Assembly: GCF_039534915.1 (NCBI RefSeq)
Contig: NZ_BAAAWE010000001.1
Coordinates: forward strand, 1,364,001-1,428,000
Direction: 5' to 3'
DNA from: Streptomyces roseofulvus
GTDB taxonomy: Bacteria; Actinomycetota; Actinomycetes; Streptomycetales; Streptomycetaceae
DNA length: 64,000 nucleotides
Within the stretch, counting starts at the first letter, position 1. Every line of letters begins with the position of its first letter. The notes under the pieces are model-generated. The model was not told where the DNA came from. It ran no database searches and worked only from the letters and a program-made list of their open reading frames with translations. Below, in pieces: positions 45,208 through 55,144 of this stretch. Position numbers and translations under genes: made by a program.

Positions 45208-46635
45208 ATGACCGATGTGACGTCCTCGAAGAGCAACCGCCGTCCACACCACTGGCGGCACGACCTGATCGAGCTCGCTGCCCTGTTCACCGCTGTGGTG
45301 GTGGCCGACACGATCGCCAAGACCATCGTCAAGGGCCCTGACGGCCCCTACCTCCTGGTGTTCTCGGCCATCGCGCTGGTCGCCACCGCCGGCTTCCACA
45401 CGTGGTGGGCACGAAGGCACAGCCATGCTCCACCCACCGCCCGACCGTCCACACCCCCGGCCGGCGTCGTCACCGGGGCGCCCACCGACCGGCAAGCGGC
45501 TGAAGCCGAATCGGCTCCTGCCCCGGAAGCCATCGAGACCGTGTTGTGGCGCATGAGGACCACGGTCGACGACGCCCCGGGGAGCCTGGCCGCCCTGTGC
45601 ACGGCGCTTGCCCGGCTGGGTGTCGATATCCTCACGCTCCAGACCCACCCGCTGACCGAAGGCACGGTCGACGAGTTCCTGCTCCGTGCTCCGGCAGGCC
45701 TCTCGTCCGCCGATCTCGCCCATGAGATCGGTACCGCCGGCGGACGTGACACCTGGACGGAACGGGCGGACACCCACGACCTGGTGGACACGCCCACCCA
45801 CGTCCTGGGCCTCGCCACCCGCACTGCCCTCGATGCCGCAGAGCTGCCCCTCGCGCTTCGGCAGCTCCTCGGCCGGTGCACCCTTCACTCCGTGCCGGCC
45901 GTCTCACTGACCGGTCGCCCGACCGGCGAGCAGGCGCCTGTCGAGGGGGTGCTCGAAGAGACCGTCATGAAGCTGCGTGACCCGAGGGGCGGCACCCTGC
46001 TGATCGAGCGGCCCTACCTGCCCTTCACCCCCACCGAGTTCGCCCGAGCCCGTGCCCTCGTCGAACTCGACGCGCGACTGGGCCCCCGCGTCCCCCACGC
46101 CCAGGACGTCCTCACCCTGCCCGAGGGGAACGAGATCACCGTCCGCCGCGCGGACCAGCGTGACCTGCCGGCCGCCCGGGCCATGCACGAACGGTGCTCG
46201 TCACGCACGCTGAGCCTGCGCTATCACGGACCGGTCGGCGACGCGGACCGATACCTCGACCACCTGCTGAGCCCCAGGTTCGGGCGCACCCTCGCCGTCC
46301 AGACCGCGTCAGGACGGCTGGTCGCCCTCGGGCACCTGCTGTGGGACGGTGACGAGACCGAAGTGGCGCTCCTGGTCGAGGACGACTGGCAGCGACGCGG
46401 GATGGGCTCCGAACTCCTCGGCCGACTCGTGGCCATGGCCGAGGAGGCCGGATGCGACAGCGTCTACGCCGTGACGCAGGCGTCCAACACCGGCATGGTG
46501 GCAGCCATGCGGGCGCTGAACCTGCCCCTCGACTACCAGATCGAGGAGGGGACCCTGGTGATCACCGCTCGGCTGGACTCGGCACCGCGCCGGAGTGAGC
46601 GGGCACAGCGGCAGGCTCGCCAGAGCGAGCGCTGA
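45208..46635 (+). CDS. Membrane-anchored ACT-GNAT fusion protein
   Basis: 475 residues. Two hydrophobic segments (about 22-40 and 49-66) are followed by a Pro/Ala-rich linker, an ACT-like domain (about 110-180: RMRTTVDDAPGSLAALCTAL, ARLGVDILTLQTHPLTEG) and a C-terminal GNAT domain (about 310-455) with motif A EDDWQRRGMGSELLGRLVAM. ACT domains bind amino acids, so acetylation of a protein may be gated by an amino acid; known actinobacterial ACT-GNAT proteins support this. The membrane anchor is unusual. Confidence 0.82.
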   Translation: MTDVTSSKSNRRPHHWRHDLIELAALFTAVVVADTIAKTIVKGPDGPYLLVFSAIALVATAGFHTWWARRHSHAPPTARPSTPPAGVVTGAPTDRQAAEAESAPAPEAIETVLWRMRTTVDDAPGSLAALCTALARLGVDILTLQTHPLTEGTVDEFLLRAPAGLSSADLAHEIGTAGGRDTWTERADTHDLVDTPTHVLGLATRTALDAAELPLALRQLLGRCTLHSVPAVSLTGRPTGEQAPVEGVLEETVMKLRDPRGGTLLIERPYLPFTPTEFARARALVELDARLGPRVPHAQDVLTLPEGNEITVRRADQRDLPAARAMHERCSSRTLSLRYHGPVGDADRYLDHLLSPRFGRTLAVQTASGRLVALGHLLWDGDETEVALLVEDDWQRRGMGSELLGRLVAMAEEAGCDSVYAVTQASNTGMVAAMRALNLPLDYQIEEGTLVITARLDSAPRRSERAQRQARQSER

Positions 46636-47773
46636 GCGCCTGGGTGAGGTCGCGCCACAGGTCCTCGACGTCCTCCAGGCCCACCGACATCCGCAGCAGC
46701 CGATCGCTGACACCCGCGGCTCGGCGGTCACCCTCGTGCACGATGCGGTGGCTGATGGAGGCCGGGTGCTGGATCAGGGTGTCGACGCTGCCGAGGCTGA
46801 CCGCCGGAGTGATCAGCCTGACTCCGGCGATCACCTCGTGCGGGTCGCCGTAGACCTCGAAGGCGACCATCGCCCCGCCGATCGCCGGGTAGTGGACGCG
46901 GGAGATCCGCGGGTCGGTGGCCAGGCGGCGTACCAGTTCCGCGGCCGTCGCCGAGGCGGCGCGGACCCGTACCGGGAGGGTGGACAGTCCCCGGAGCAGC
47001 AGGTAGCCGGCGAGCGGGTGGAGGACACCGCCCGTGGCGAAGCGGACGCGACGGAGTTCGCGGGCGAACTCCTCGTCGCAGGCGACGACGCCGCCCATCA
47101 CGTCGCCGTGGCCACCCAGGTACTTGGTGGCGCTGTGCAGGACGATGCGGGCGCCGAGGCCGGCCGGTCGCTGGAGGACCGGAGTGGCGAAGGTGTTGTC
47201 GACGAGGAGCGGAACCGAGCCGCAGGCATGGGCGACGGCGCGGATGTCGACCTCGGCCAGGGTCGGGTTGGCCGGGGACTCCACCATCACGAGACCCGTG
47301 TCCGGGCGGATCGCGTCGGCGACGCCCGCCGGGTCGGTCCAGGTGACCTCGGTGCCGAGCAGGCCGGCGTCCAGGAGGTGGTCGCTGCAGCCGTACAGCG
47401 GGCGGACCGCGACGACGTGGCGCAGGCCCTGGCTCGCGCGGGCCAGCAGGACCGCGGTCAGGGCGGCCATGCCGCTCGCGAAGGCCACGGCGGCTTCGGT
47501 GCCCTCCAGCCGGGCCAGGGCCTCCTCGAAGCGGGCCACGGTCGGGTTGTCCAGGCGGGCGTAGACGGGCGGGCCCTCCAGGCGGGCGCCGGTGGCGGCG
47601 AACTCGTCGATGCGGGCGGCCTCCGCCCGGGCGTCGTACGACGGGTAGGTGGTGGACAGGTCGAGCGGCGGCGCGTGGACTCCGAGCGCGGCGAGGTCTT
47701 CGCGGCCGGCGTGCACGGCTTCGGTGGCGAGCGCCCTCGGGGTGGCCGAAGGGGCGTGATCCATGGCGTCCAT
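46562..47773 (-). CDS. Trans-sulfuration family PLP enzyme (cystathionine gamma-synthase/lyase type)
   Basis: 403 residues from the ATG at 47773. PLP lysine is in [25 protein letters not shown] and [13 protein letters not shown] line the cofactor, and [13 protein letters not shown] and [14 protein letters not shown] hold substrate residues. It handles homocysteine, cystathionine or methionine; CGS, CGL and methionine gamma-lyase cannot be separated by eye. Divergent from an Lrp/AsnC regulator by 59 bp, the likely controller. Its tail overlaps the GNAT gene by 74 bp. No ribosome site is seen, so it may be leaderless. Confidence 0.9.
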   Translation of the reverse strand: MDAMDHAPSATPRALATEAVHAGREDLAALGVHAPPLDLSTTYPSYDARAEAARIDEFAATGARLEGPPVYARLDNPTVARFEEALARLEGTEAAVAFASGMAALTAVLLARASQGLRHVVAVRPLYGCSDHLLDAGLLGTEVTWTDPAGVADAIRPDTGLVMVESPANPTLAEVDIRAVAHACGSVPLLVDNTFATPVLQRPAGLGARIVLHSATKYLGGHGDVMGGVVACDEEFARELRRVRFATGGVLHPLAGYLLLRGLSTLPVRVRAASATAAELVRRLATDPRISRVHYPAIGGAMVAFEVYGDPHEVIAGVRLITPAVSLGSVDTLIQHPASISHRIVHEGDRRAAGVSDRLLRMSVGLEDVEDLWRDLTQALSARSGEPAAVPAHSGAVPSPAER

Positions 47774-47832
47774 GGCGGCACTGTGAACGGATACCGGGAA
47801 GTAGCGAGAAACATCCGTGCTACGTTCGGCCG

Positions 47833-48330
47833 ATGGCCGAATCTGTCGTACTGGACGCGGTCGATCTGCACATTCTCCGCCTCCTGCAGAACGACGCCCG
47901 GACCACCTACCGCGAGCTCGCCGCCGAAGTCGGCGTGGCCCCCTCCACCTGCCTGGACCGAGTGGCCCGGCTGCGGCGCACCGGTGTCGTGCTCGGACAC
48001 CAGCTGCGACTGGATCCGGCCAAACTCGGGCGCGGCCTGGAGGCACTTCTGCTGGTGCAGGTACGGCCGCACCGACGGGAACTGATCGGTCCGTTCGTCG
48101 ACCGGATCCGCGCCCTGCCCGAGTCACGGGCGCTGTTCCACCTCACCGGCCCCGACGACTACCTGGTGCACGTGGCCGTCGCCGACCCCTCCGACCTGCA
48201 GCGACTCGTCCTCGACGAGTTCACCTCGCGCCGCGAGGTGGCACGCGTCGAGACCCGGCTGATCTTCCAGCAGTGGGACTGCGGGCCCCTGATGCCGCCC
48301 GGCGCGGGAGCGTCCTTGTCAGCCGTGTGA
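47833..48330 (+). CDS. Lrp/AsnC family regulator
   Basis: 165 residues. N-terminal helix-turn-helix: LDAVDLHILRLLQNDARTTY and ELAAEVGVAPSTCLDRVARL. C-terminal RAM ligand domain with FHLTGPDDYLVHVAV. It shares a 59-bp promoter gap with the trans-sulfuration enzyme, which points to control of that gene by a sulfur amino acid. Confidence 0.92.
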   Translation: MAESVVLDAVDLHILRLLQNDARTTYRELAAEVGVAPSTCLDRVARLRRTGVVLGHQLRLDPAKLGRGLEALLLVQVRPHRRELIGPFVDRIRALPESRALFHLTGPDDYLVHVAVADPSDLQRLVLDEFTSRREVARVETRLIFQQWDCGPLMPPGAGASLSAV

Positions 48331-48370
48331 AGCCGGTGGAGGGTGACGGGAGACCGGCGGAGGCACCAGG

Positions 48371-50080
48371 ATGAGACACATGCCAGAGAGTTCCCGCAGC
48401 AATCTGCCCCGTCAGGTCGCCGACGCCTATGTCGACGACCTCATCGCCCTCGACCCGATCACCGGCACCCATCTGGGTGTCCGGGAGAGCGCCGGCCGTC
48501 TTCCCGACTTCTCCCCCGAAGGCCAGGAGGCCGTGGCCGCGCTCGCGCGCCGGACCCTCGCCCTGCTCGACGAGGCCGAGCGGACCCCGGGCGCGGACAG
48601 CGACGCCGAGCGCCGCTGCGCCCGTCTGCTCCGGGAGCGGCTCACGGCCGAACTGGCCGTGCACGACGCCGACGAGGGGCTCTGCGCGGTCAGCAACATG
48701 CGTTCGCCGGTGCACAGCGTCCGGATCGTCTTCACGGTGATGCCCACCGAGACCGAGGACGACTGGGCGGCCGTCGCCCAGCGGCTGCGGGCCGTCCCCG
48801 CCGCGCTGGAGGGGTACCGGGCCTCGCTCGCGCTCGGGCTGGAGCGCAAGCTGTTCGGCGGGCCGCGGGCCACCGCCACCTTCGTCGGCCAGCTCACCGA
48901 CTGGGCGGGCGGCGACGGCGAGCCGGGCTGGTTCGAGCAGTACGCCGCGGCCCGACCCGACACGCTCCCGGAGGAGCTGCGTACCGAACTGGCCGCGGCC
49001 GGCGCCGAGGCGAACGGGGCCGTCGCCTCGCTGCGCGACTGGATGCGCGACGTGTACGCCCCCGCCGTCGCCGACGCGCCCGACACCGTGGGCCGTGAGC
49101 GTTACCAGCGCTGGAGCCGGTACTTCAACGGCACGGACCTGGACCTCGACCAGGCGTACGCGTACGGCTGGGCCGAGTACCACCGTCTGCGCGCCGAGAT
49201 GCACGCCGAGGCCGACCGGATCCTGCCCGGTTCCGACCCGTGGGCGGCGCTCGCGCACCTCGACGAGCACGGCACCCACATCGAGGGCGTCGACGAGGTC
49301 CGGGAGTGGCTCCAGGGGCTCATGGACGAGGCGATCGACGCGCTCGACGGCACCCACTTCGAACTCGCCGAGCGGGTGCGGAAGGTGGAGTCCCGGATCG
49401 CCCCGGCGGGCGGCGCCGCGGCCCCGTACTACACCGGTCCCTCCGAGGACTTCTCGCGTCCGGGCCGCACCTGGCTGCCGGTGGACGGGCAGACCCGGTT
49501 CCCCGTGTACGACCTGGTGTCGACCTGGTACCACGAGGGCGTGCCCGGCCATCACCTGCAGATCGCGCAGTGGGTGCACGTCGCCGACAGCCTCTCCCGT
49601 TACCAGGCCACCATCGGCATGGTGAGCGCGAACGCGGAGGGCTGGGCGCTGTACGCGGAGCGGTTGATGGACGAGCTCGGCTTCCTGCCGGACGCGGAGC
49701 GCCGGCTCGGCTATCTGGACGCGCAGATGATGCGGGCCTGCCGGGTGATCGTGGACATCGGCATGCACCTGGAGCTGGAGATCCCGGCGGACTCGCCGTT
49801 CCACCCGGGCGAGCGGTGGACGCCCCAGCTGGCGCAGGAGTTCTTCCAGCGGCACAGCAGCCGGCCGCCGGCGTTCGTGGAGAGCGAGCTGACGCGCTAT
49901 CTGTCGATGCCGGGCCAGGCCATCGGCTACAAGCTGGGCGAGCGCGCGTGGCTGCTCGGCCGCGAGCGTGCCCGCGAGGCGCACGGTGACGCCTTCGACG
50001 CGAAGGCGTGGCACATGGCCGCGCTGAGCCAGGGGCCGCTGGGTCTGGACGACCTCGTGGACGAGATCTCCCGGCTCTGA
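48371..50080 (+). CDS. DUF885 family metallopeptidase-like protein
   Basis: 569 residues. DUF885 proteins resemble M32/thermolysin-type peptidases: the H-E-x-x-x-x-H-H motif is WYHEGVPGHHLQIA and the downstream Glu motif is AEGWALYAERLMDELG. No signal peptide, so cytoplasmic. A substrate is unknown. It follows the Lrp gene by 40 bp and may be in the same transcript. A hairpin follows its stop. Confidence 0.9.
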   Translation: MRHMPESSRSNLPRQVADAYVDDLIALDPITGTHLGVRESAGRLPDFSPEGQEAVAALARRTLALLDEAERTPGADSDAERRCARLLRERLTAELAVHDADEGLCAVSNMRSPVHSVRIVFTVMPTETEDDWAAVAQRLRAVPAALEGYRASLALGLERKLFGGPRATATFVGQLTDWAGGDGEPGWFEQYAAARPDTLPEELRTELAAAGAEANGAVASLRDWMRDVYAPAVADAPDTVGRERYQRWSRYFNGTDLDLDQAYAYGWAEYHRLRAEMHAEADRILPGSDPWAALAHLDEHGTHIEGVDEVREWLQGLMDEAIDALDGTHFELAERVRKVESRIAPAGGAAAPYYTGPSEDFSRPGRTWLPVDGQTRFPVYDLVSTWYHEGVPGHHLQIAQWVHVADSLSRYQATIGMVSANAEGWALYAERLMDELGFLPDAERRLGYLDAQMMRACRVIVDIGMHLELEIPADSPFHPGERWTPQLAQEFFQRHSSRPPAFVESELTRYLSMPGQAIGYKLGERAWLLGRERAREAHGDAFDAKAWHMAALSQGPLGLDDLVDEISRL

Positions 50081-50096
50081 CCGTTCCCCGCAGGAG

Positions 50097-50131
50097 TTTT
50101 CCCCGGCGGACGGCTTGATCCGCCGGGGAAA
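50097..50131 (+). terminator. Hairpin terminator after the DUF885 gene
   Basis: The arms 50098-50110 and 50119-50131 are complementary around the loop CGGCTTGA; TTTT precedes the left arm. It lies between the DUF885 stop and the next Lrp gene. Confidence 0.75.
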
Positions 50132-50151
50132 CCCCTGTTGGCTGGGGTCCC

Positions 50152-50610
50152 ATGAACGGTCCCTCGCACGACTACGCCCCGGACGCCACGGACTGGCGGA
50201 TCCTCGACGCCCTGCAGGCACACGGCCGGGCCAGTTACGCCGAACTCGCCCGCGCGGTCTCCATGTCGCCGTCGGCCGTGACGGAGCGGGTGCGGCGCCT
50301 GGAGGAGGCCGGGGTGATCACGGGGTACACCGCCGTGGTGGACCACGAGCGGCTCGGGCTGCCGATCCTCGCCTTCGTACGGCTCCGCTACCCGACCGGC
50401 AACTACAAGCCGTTCCACGACCTGGTCGCCGCCACGCCGGAGGTGCTGGAGGCGCACCACGTCACCGGCGACGACTGCTTCGTGATCAAGGTCGCCGCCC
50501 GCTCCATGCGCCACCTGGAGGAGATCTCCGGGAAGATCGGCACGCTCGGGTCGGTGACGACCAGCGTCGTCTACTCCTCGCCGCTCCCCCGCCGCGCCGT
50601 CAGCCGCTGA
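50152..50610 (+). CDS. Lrp/AsnC family regulator, second copy
   Basis: 152 residues. Helix-turn-helix in ATDWRILDALQAHGRASYAE and AVSMSPSAVTERVRRLEEAG; RAM domain with HHVTGDDCFVIKVAARS. It differs clearly from the first Lrp gene in sequence. Convergent with sbcC. Its target is not evident; the upstream hairpin suggests its own promoter. Confidence 0.92.
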   Translation: MNGPSHDYAPDATDWRILDALQAHGRASYAELARAVSMSPSAVTERVRRLEEAGVITGYTAVVDHERLGLPILAFVRLRYPTGNYKPFHDLVAATPEVLEAHHVTGDDCFVIKVAARSMRHLEEISGKIGTLGSVTTSVVYSSPLPRRAVSR

Positions 50611-50645
50611 GCGTCGGGCACCGAGCCCGTCAGCCGCCGAGTCCT

Positions 50646-53600
50646 TCAGCCGCCGAGCCCCTCGCCGCCGGTCCGGAGCCGTACGGCCGAGCCGTGGCGG
50701 GACTTGGTGACCTCCAGCTGGGCCGGGATGCGGCGGCGCAGGTCGGCGACGTGGCTGACGATGCCGACGCTGCGGTCGCGTTCGCGCAGCGAGTCGAGCA
50801 CGTCGAGGACCTCGTCGAGGGTCTGGTCGTCGAGGCTGCCGAAGCCCTCGTCGATGAAGAGGGTGTCGAGGCGCACGCCGCCGGCCTCGTCGGTGACGAC
50901 GTCGGCCAGGCCCAGGGCGAGCGCGAGCGAGGCGAAGAACGTCTCGCCGCCGGAGAGGGTGGCGGTGTCGCGCGCGTTTCCGGTCCAGGAGTCGACGACG
51001 TGCAGTCCGAGGCCGCTGCGGCGGGCGCCGGCGCGCGCGTCGGAGTGGACGAGGGTGTAGCGGCCGGAGGACATCCGCTGGAGGCGCGCGGAGGCGGCCG
51101 CCGCGACCTGTTCGAGCCGGGCGGCGAGCACGTACGACTCCAGGCGCATGCGGCGTTCGTTCTCGGCGGAGGTGCCGGCGGTGAGGCCGGCGAGCCGGGC
51201 CACCCGGTCGTGTTCGGTACGCAGCGGGCCCAGGGCCCGTGCCTCGCTCTCGGCCTGCCGGGCGAGGCCCGCGAGCCCGGTGACGCGCTCGCGGGCGGCG
51301 GCCAGCCCGGCGGCGGCGGCGCGCAGGGACCGTTCCGCGGCGGCGTGGACGGCCTCGGCGGCGGCCGGGTCGGCCGGCGGGAGCGCGGCGGCCTCCTCGA
51401 TGCCGGGTTCGGCGAGCCGGTCGGCGACGGCCGCGGCCTCGGCCTGCCAGACGTCGAGCCGCTGCTGGCGGGAGCGGCGGCCGTGCTCGTCGAGGAGGGC
51501 GGCGGCGGCTTCCGTGGGCGTGGTGAATCCGGCGCGGTAGGCGGCGTCGGCGAGTTGGGCGTCGGCCTTCTTGAGGCGGTCGGCGGCGAGTTCCTCGGCG
51601 CGTACGGCTCCGGCGGCGTCGACCAGGAGGGCGATGCGGCGCTCCAGGCGGTCGGCGTGTTCGGCCACGGTGGCGAACGCGCCGCGGCCCCGCGCGAGCT
51701 CCTCGGCGAGCGCGGCGCGCTGCCGCTCGATGGCTTCGCGGTGTGAGGTGCGGGCGGCGACCCGTCGCTCCGCCTCGCGCTGGGCTGCCGCCCTCTCCTC
51801 GTACTCGCGTTCCGCCCGCGCGAGTGCCTCGCGGGCCGCGTGGGTCTGGGCGGCGAGCGCGTGCGCCTCGGCGTGGCGGGCGGTCAGTTCCTCGGCGGCC
51901 TCGGTGAGTTCGGCGACCGTCGGGTCGTGGTGCGGTTGTCCGGGAGCGGCCAGCGAGTGGACCTCTTCGCGGGCGGCGGCGAGCGCTTCGCGGGTGCCGG
52001 CCAGTTCGCGCTCGGCGGCGCGGCCGGCCTCGTCGGCCCGCGTGTAGCGGGCGTACGCGGCCTCCTCGGCGGCCCGGTCGACGTGGTCGGCGGTGGCGGC
52101 GGTCGGCGCGGGGTGGTCGGTGGATCCGCACACCTGGCAGGGGTCGCCGTCGGTGAGGGTGGCGGCGAGTTCGGCGGCGATGCCGCGCAGGCGGCGGGAC
52201 TTGAGGTCGAGCCACGTCTCGTGCGCGGTGTTGCGGTGCTCGCGGGCGGCGGCGTACCGCTCCTCGGCCTGGGTCAGGGCACGGGCGAGGCTGTCGCGGC
52301 GGCGGGCGGCGGCGAGCCGGAGGCGGAGGGGTTCGAGCCGGCCGGCGAGCTGTTCCGCGCGGGCTGCGGCCTCCTGCGCGGTGTCGACGCGCTGCTGGAG
52401 GGCCGTGCGCCGGGAGTCCCAGTCGGCGAGCCAGCCGGCCGCCTCCTGGAGTGCCTCCTCGTCGGCGCGGGCCTCCCGGTCGAGGAGGGTCCGTTCGTCG
52501 GCGAGCGCGGCGGCGCGGCTCTCGGCGCGGCGGGCGGCGGCGAGTTCGCCGAGTTCCTCGCGCAGCCGGTTCTCCAGGCTGGAGAGCTGTTCGGCCGAGG
52601 CCTCGGCCAGGTCGGGGCGGAGCAGGGAGCGGGCCGCTCCGCGGGCGGCGAGGGCAGCGGCGTGCTCGCGTTCCGCCTCGTGGCGCAGGGCGAGGGCGGG
52701 GGCGACGCGGTCGGCCTTGAGGGCGAGGTCGAGGGCGGCCTGGTCCCGGTCCCGGTCGGGGATCCGCGCGGTGAGCGCCTCGCGGCGGCGCAGGGCCTCG
52801 GCGTGGCGGGCCTGGCGGGCGGCGAGGTCCCGGGCGTGTTCCGCCGCGGCGCGGGCGTCGGCCTCGGCGTGTTCGGCCGCGGCGAGGCGTACGGCGGCGA
52901 TGTCGGCGGCCTCGCGGGCCTCGGTGCGGGCGACGGCGCCCCAGCCGAGGACGGTCTCGGCGAGGCCGGGCTCGCCGGGCTTGCCGTCGACGGGGGTACG
53001 GGCGACGGGAAGGCCCTCGGCGGCCTGGGCCATGCGGTGGGCGAGCGCGAGGAGCCGGGCGTCGCCCTCCTCGACGCGGTGGGCGGCGGCGCGGCGCAGT
53101 TCCGCGAGGCGTTCCTCGACGGCGGCGAAGCGGCGGGTGTCGAAGAGGCGGCCGAGGAGTCTGCCGCGGGCCTCGGCGTCGGCGCGCAGGAAGCGGGCGA
53201 AGTCGCCCTGCGGCAGCAGGACGACCTGGCAGAACTGGTCCCTGCTCATGCCCAGGAGCTGGGTGATCTCCTCGCCGATCTCCTGGTGGGACTTGCTGAG
53301 GCCGGTCCACGCGCGCGTGGCGGGGTCGTAGGCGCGCAGGGTGCTCTGTGCCTTCTCGGTGGTGAAACCTCCGCCCCGCTTCTTGGGGCGCGGCTGCGCC
53401 GGGCTGCGCCTGATCTCCAGGCGGCGGCCGCCGACGGTGAGTTCGAGCACCACCTCGGTGGGGGTGTCCACGGGCGCGTGGTCGCTGCGGAGGGTGGTGC
53501 CGGGGGCCTGGCGGGCGCCGGGCACGCTCCCGTACAGGGCGAAGCAGACGGCGTCGAGGACGGAGGTCTTGCCGGCGCCGGTGGGCCCGTGGAGGAGGAA

Positions 53601-53690
53601 GAGCCCGGCGGTGGACAGGGCGTCGAAGTCGACGGTCTGGGTGGTGCCGAAGGGGCCGAAGGCGGTGATCTCCAGGCGGTGCAGCCTCAT
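50646..53690 (-). CDS. sbcC: Exonuclease SbcCD ATPase subunit
   Basis: 1014 residues from the ATG at 53690. Walker A is GPTGAGKTSVLDAV at about residue 35, two long Ala/Glu/Arg-rich coiled coils flank a zinc hook CQVCGS near the middle, and the C-terminal ATPase half has the ABC signature LSGGETFFASLALALGLAD and Walker B LDTLFIDEGFGSLD. With SbcD it cuts hairpins, palindromes and protein-blocked DNA ends. The start overlaps the sbcD stop by 4 bases. Confidence 0.96.
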   Translation of the reverse strand: MRLHRLEITAFGPFGTTQTVDFDALSTAGLFLLHGPTGAGKTSVLDAVCFALYGSVPGARQAPGTTLRSDHAPVDTPTEVVLELTVGGRRLEIRRSPAQPRPKKRGGGFTTEKAQSTLRAYDPATRAWTGLSKSHQEIGEEITQLLGMSRDQFCQVVLLPQGDFARFLRADAEARGRLLGRLFDTRRFAAVEERLAELRRAAAHRVEEGDARLLALAHRMAQAAEGLPVARTPVDGKPGEPGLAETVLGWGAVARTEAREAADIAAVRLAAAEHAEADARAAAEHARDLAARQARHAEALRRREALTARIPDRDRDQAALDLALKADRVAPALALRHEAEREHAAALAARGAARSLLRPDLAEASAEQLSSLENRLREELGELAAARRAESRAAALADERTLLDREARADEEALQEAAGWLADWDSRRTALQQRVDTAQEAAARAEQLAGRLEPLRLRLAAARRRDSLARALTQAEERYAAAREHRNTAHETWLDLKSRRLRGIAAELAATLTDGDPCQVCGSTDHPAPTAATADHVDRAAEEAAYARYTRADEAGRAAERELAGTREALAAAREEVHSLAAPGQPHHDPTVAELTEAAEELTARHAEAHALAAQTHAAREALARAEREYEERAAAQREAERRVAARTSHREAIERQRAALAEELARGRGAFATVAEHADRLERRIALLVDAAGAVRAEELAADRLKKADAQLADAAYRAGFTTPTEAAAALLDEHGRRSRQQRLDVWQAEAAAVADRLAEPGIEEAAALPPADPAAAEAVHAAAERSLRAAAAGLAAARERVTGLAGLARQAESEARALGPLRTEHDRVARLAGLTAGTSAENERRMRLESYVLAARLEQVAAAASARLQRMSSGRYTLVHSDARAGARRSGLGLHVVDSWTGNARDTATLSGGETFFASLALALGLADVVTDEAGGVRLDTLFIDEGFGSLDDQTLDEVLDVLDSLRERDRSVGIVSHVADLRRRIPAQLEVTKSRHGSAVRLRTGGEGLGG

Positions 53691-54862
53691 CGGCCCCCCT
53701 CGCGCTCGGTGGTGGCGGCGTCGACGCGGACGTCGTCGAAGGCGCCGTACAGCACGGTCCGTTCGGCCGGGTCGAGTCCGCCGCCGGGGCGGACGTGGCT
53801 CACGAAGTCCTCGGCGATCTGCTGGTCGCTGCGGCCGCGGAGCCGCTGGGCGTAGGAGGCGAGGGAGTCGCTGTCGGCGCGGTCGGGGTCGAAGACGAGG
53901 TTGAGGGTGTGCGGGAAGCGTGCGGTGAGCCGGGCCATCGGGTCGTGGGGGCGTACGGCGTCGGTGAGGGTGGCCTCGATCCAGGAGTCCTGGTGCCGGT
54001 CGAGCGCGGGGTCGCCGAGCAGGTCGTCGAGGCGGCCGCGGAGGCGGGCGAGGGGGCGCGGTACGGGGCAGTCGACGCGTTCGGCGGCGGTGACGGCTCC
54101 GTCGGCGCCGAGGTCGATCAGCCACATGGTCTTGCGGTGGTCGGCCTCGGAGAAGGAGTAGGCGAGCGGGGAGCCCGAGTAGCGCACGCGCGCGGTGAGG
54201 GTCTGGGAGCCGTGGAGGTGGCCGAGGGCCACGTAGTCGACGCCGTCGAAGACGGTGGTGGGGACGGCGGCGACGCCGCCGACGGTGATGTCGCGTTCGC
54301 TGTCGCTGGGCGCGCCGCCGGCGACGAAGGCGTGCGCGAGGACGACGGAGCGGGTGCCGGCGGGACGCGCGGCGAGGTCGGCGCGGACGCGGTCCATGGC
54401 GGCGGCGAGGACCGACTCGTGTCCGGACTTCGCGGCGCCGAGCTGTTCGCGGACGAGGGCGGGCTCCAGGTACGGCAGGCCGTAGAGGGCCACCTCGCCG
54501 TGGGCGTCGGTGAGGACGACGGGTGTGCCGATGCCGGCCGGGTCGGTACGAAGGTGGATGCCGGCGCGGCCGAGGAGTCCGGCGCCGACGCCGAGGCGGC
54601 GGGCGGAGTCGTGGTTCCCGGAGATCATGATCGTGGGCACGTCCGCCTCGGCGAGCCGGTGCAGCGCGCGGTCGAAGAGTTCGACGGCGGGCAGCGGCGG
54701 CACGGCGCGGTCGTAGACGTCGCCGGCGACGAGGACGGCGTCGACCTCGCGGTCGCGGGCGGTGGCGACGAGGTGGTCGAGGAAGGCGGCCTGGGCGTCG
54801 AGGAGGCCGACGCGGTGGAAGGACCGGCCGAGGTGCCAGTCCGAGGTGTGCAGGAACCTCAC
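53687..54862 (-). CDS. sbcD: Exonuclease SbcCD nuclease subunit
   Basis: 391 residues from a GTG at 54862 (VRFLHTSDWHLGR). Calcineurin-like phosphoesterase motifs are complete: SDWHLG, GDVYDR, GNHDSARR, LAHAF and GHLHGSQ. A C-terminal capping domain follows. It forms the Mre11-like subunit that pairs with SbcC, and the two are translationally coupled. An array of 14-bp repeats lies upstream. Confidence 0.95.
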   Translation of the reverse strand: MRFLHTSDWHLGRSFHRVGLLDAQAAFLDHLVATARDREVDAVLVAGDVYDRAVPPLPAVELFDRALHRLAEADVPTIMISGNHDSARRLGVGAGLLGRAGIHLRTDPAGIGTPVVLTDAHGEVALYGLPYLEPALVREQLGAAKSGHESVLAAAMDRVRADLAARPAGTRSVVLAHAFVAGGAPSDSERDITVGGVAAVPTTVFDGVDYVALGHLHGSQTLTARVRYSGSPLAYSFSEADHRKTMWLIDLGADGAVTAAERVDCPVPRPLARLRGRLDDLLGDPALDRHQDSWIEATLTDAVRPHDPMARLTARFPHTLNLVFDPDRADSDSLASYAQRLRGRSDQQIAEDFVSHVRPGGGLDPAERTVLYGAFDDVRVDAATTEREGGR

Positions 54863-54961
54863 GTCGTCTTCCCACCCCGCATGCGCGTGCCGCTCCTCGC
54901 CCCTGATGTCTCTGTCGTGTGCACCACGCATGTCGGCTCACGTGTGTGCGGACACGCCCGT

Positions 54962-55017
54962 GCCGACACCTGTGTGCCGACACCTGTGTGCCGACATGCG
55001 TGTGCCGATGTGTGTGG
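54962..55017. repeat. 14-bp tandem repeats upstream of sbcDC
   Basis: GCCGACACCTGTGT is repeated exactly at 54962-54975 and 54976-54989, then as GCCGACATGCGTGT and a degraded fourth copy to 55017. A weaker copy precedes at about 54948. The array lies 100-155 bp before the sbcD start. Confidence 0.85.
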
Positions 55018-55144
55018 TGTCTCCACTGGTGCGTCCCCACGCTAACCCGGCGGGGGCTGTGGGCGGGGCCACACCGGGGATGCGGGTGGGACGTCAGGCG
55101 GTAGGTGGTGGTGAGGGACGGCGGGCGGGTGGGCCGGTGGGCGG

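Noticed and set aside
54962..55017. CRISPR array
   Set aside because: Units are contiguous without spacers, and no cas genes are present; the same applies to the arrays near 56.7, 58.9 and 60.6 kb.
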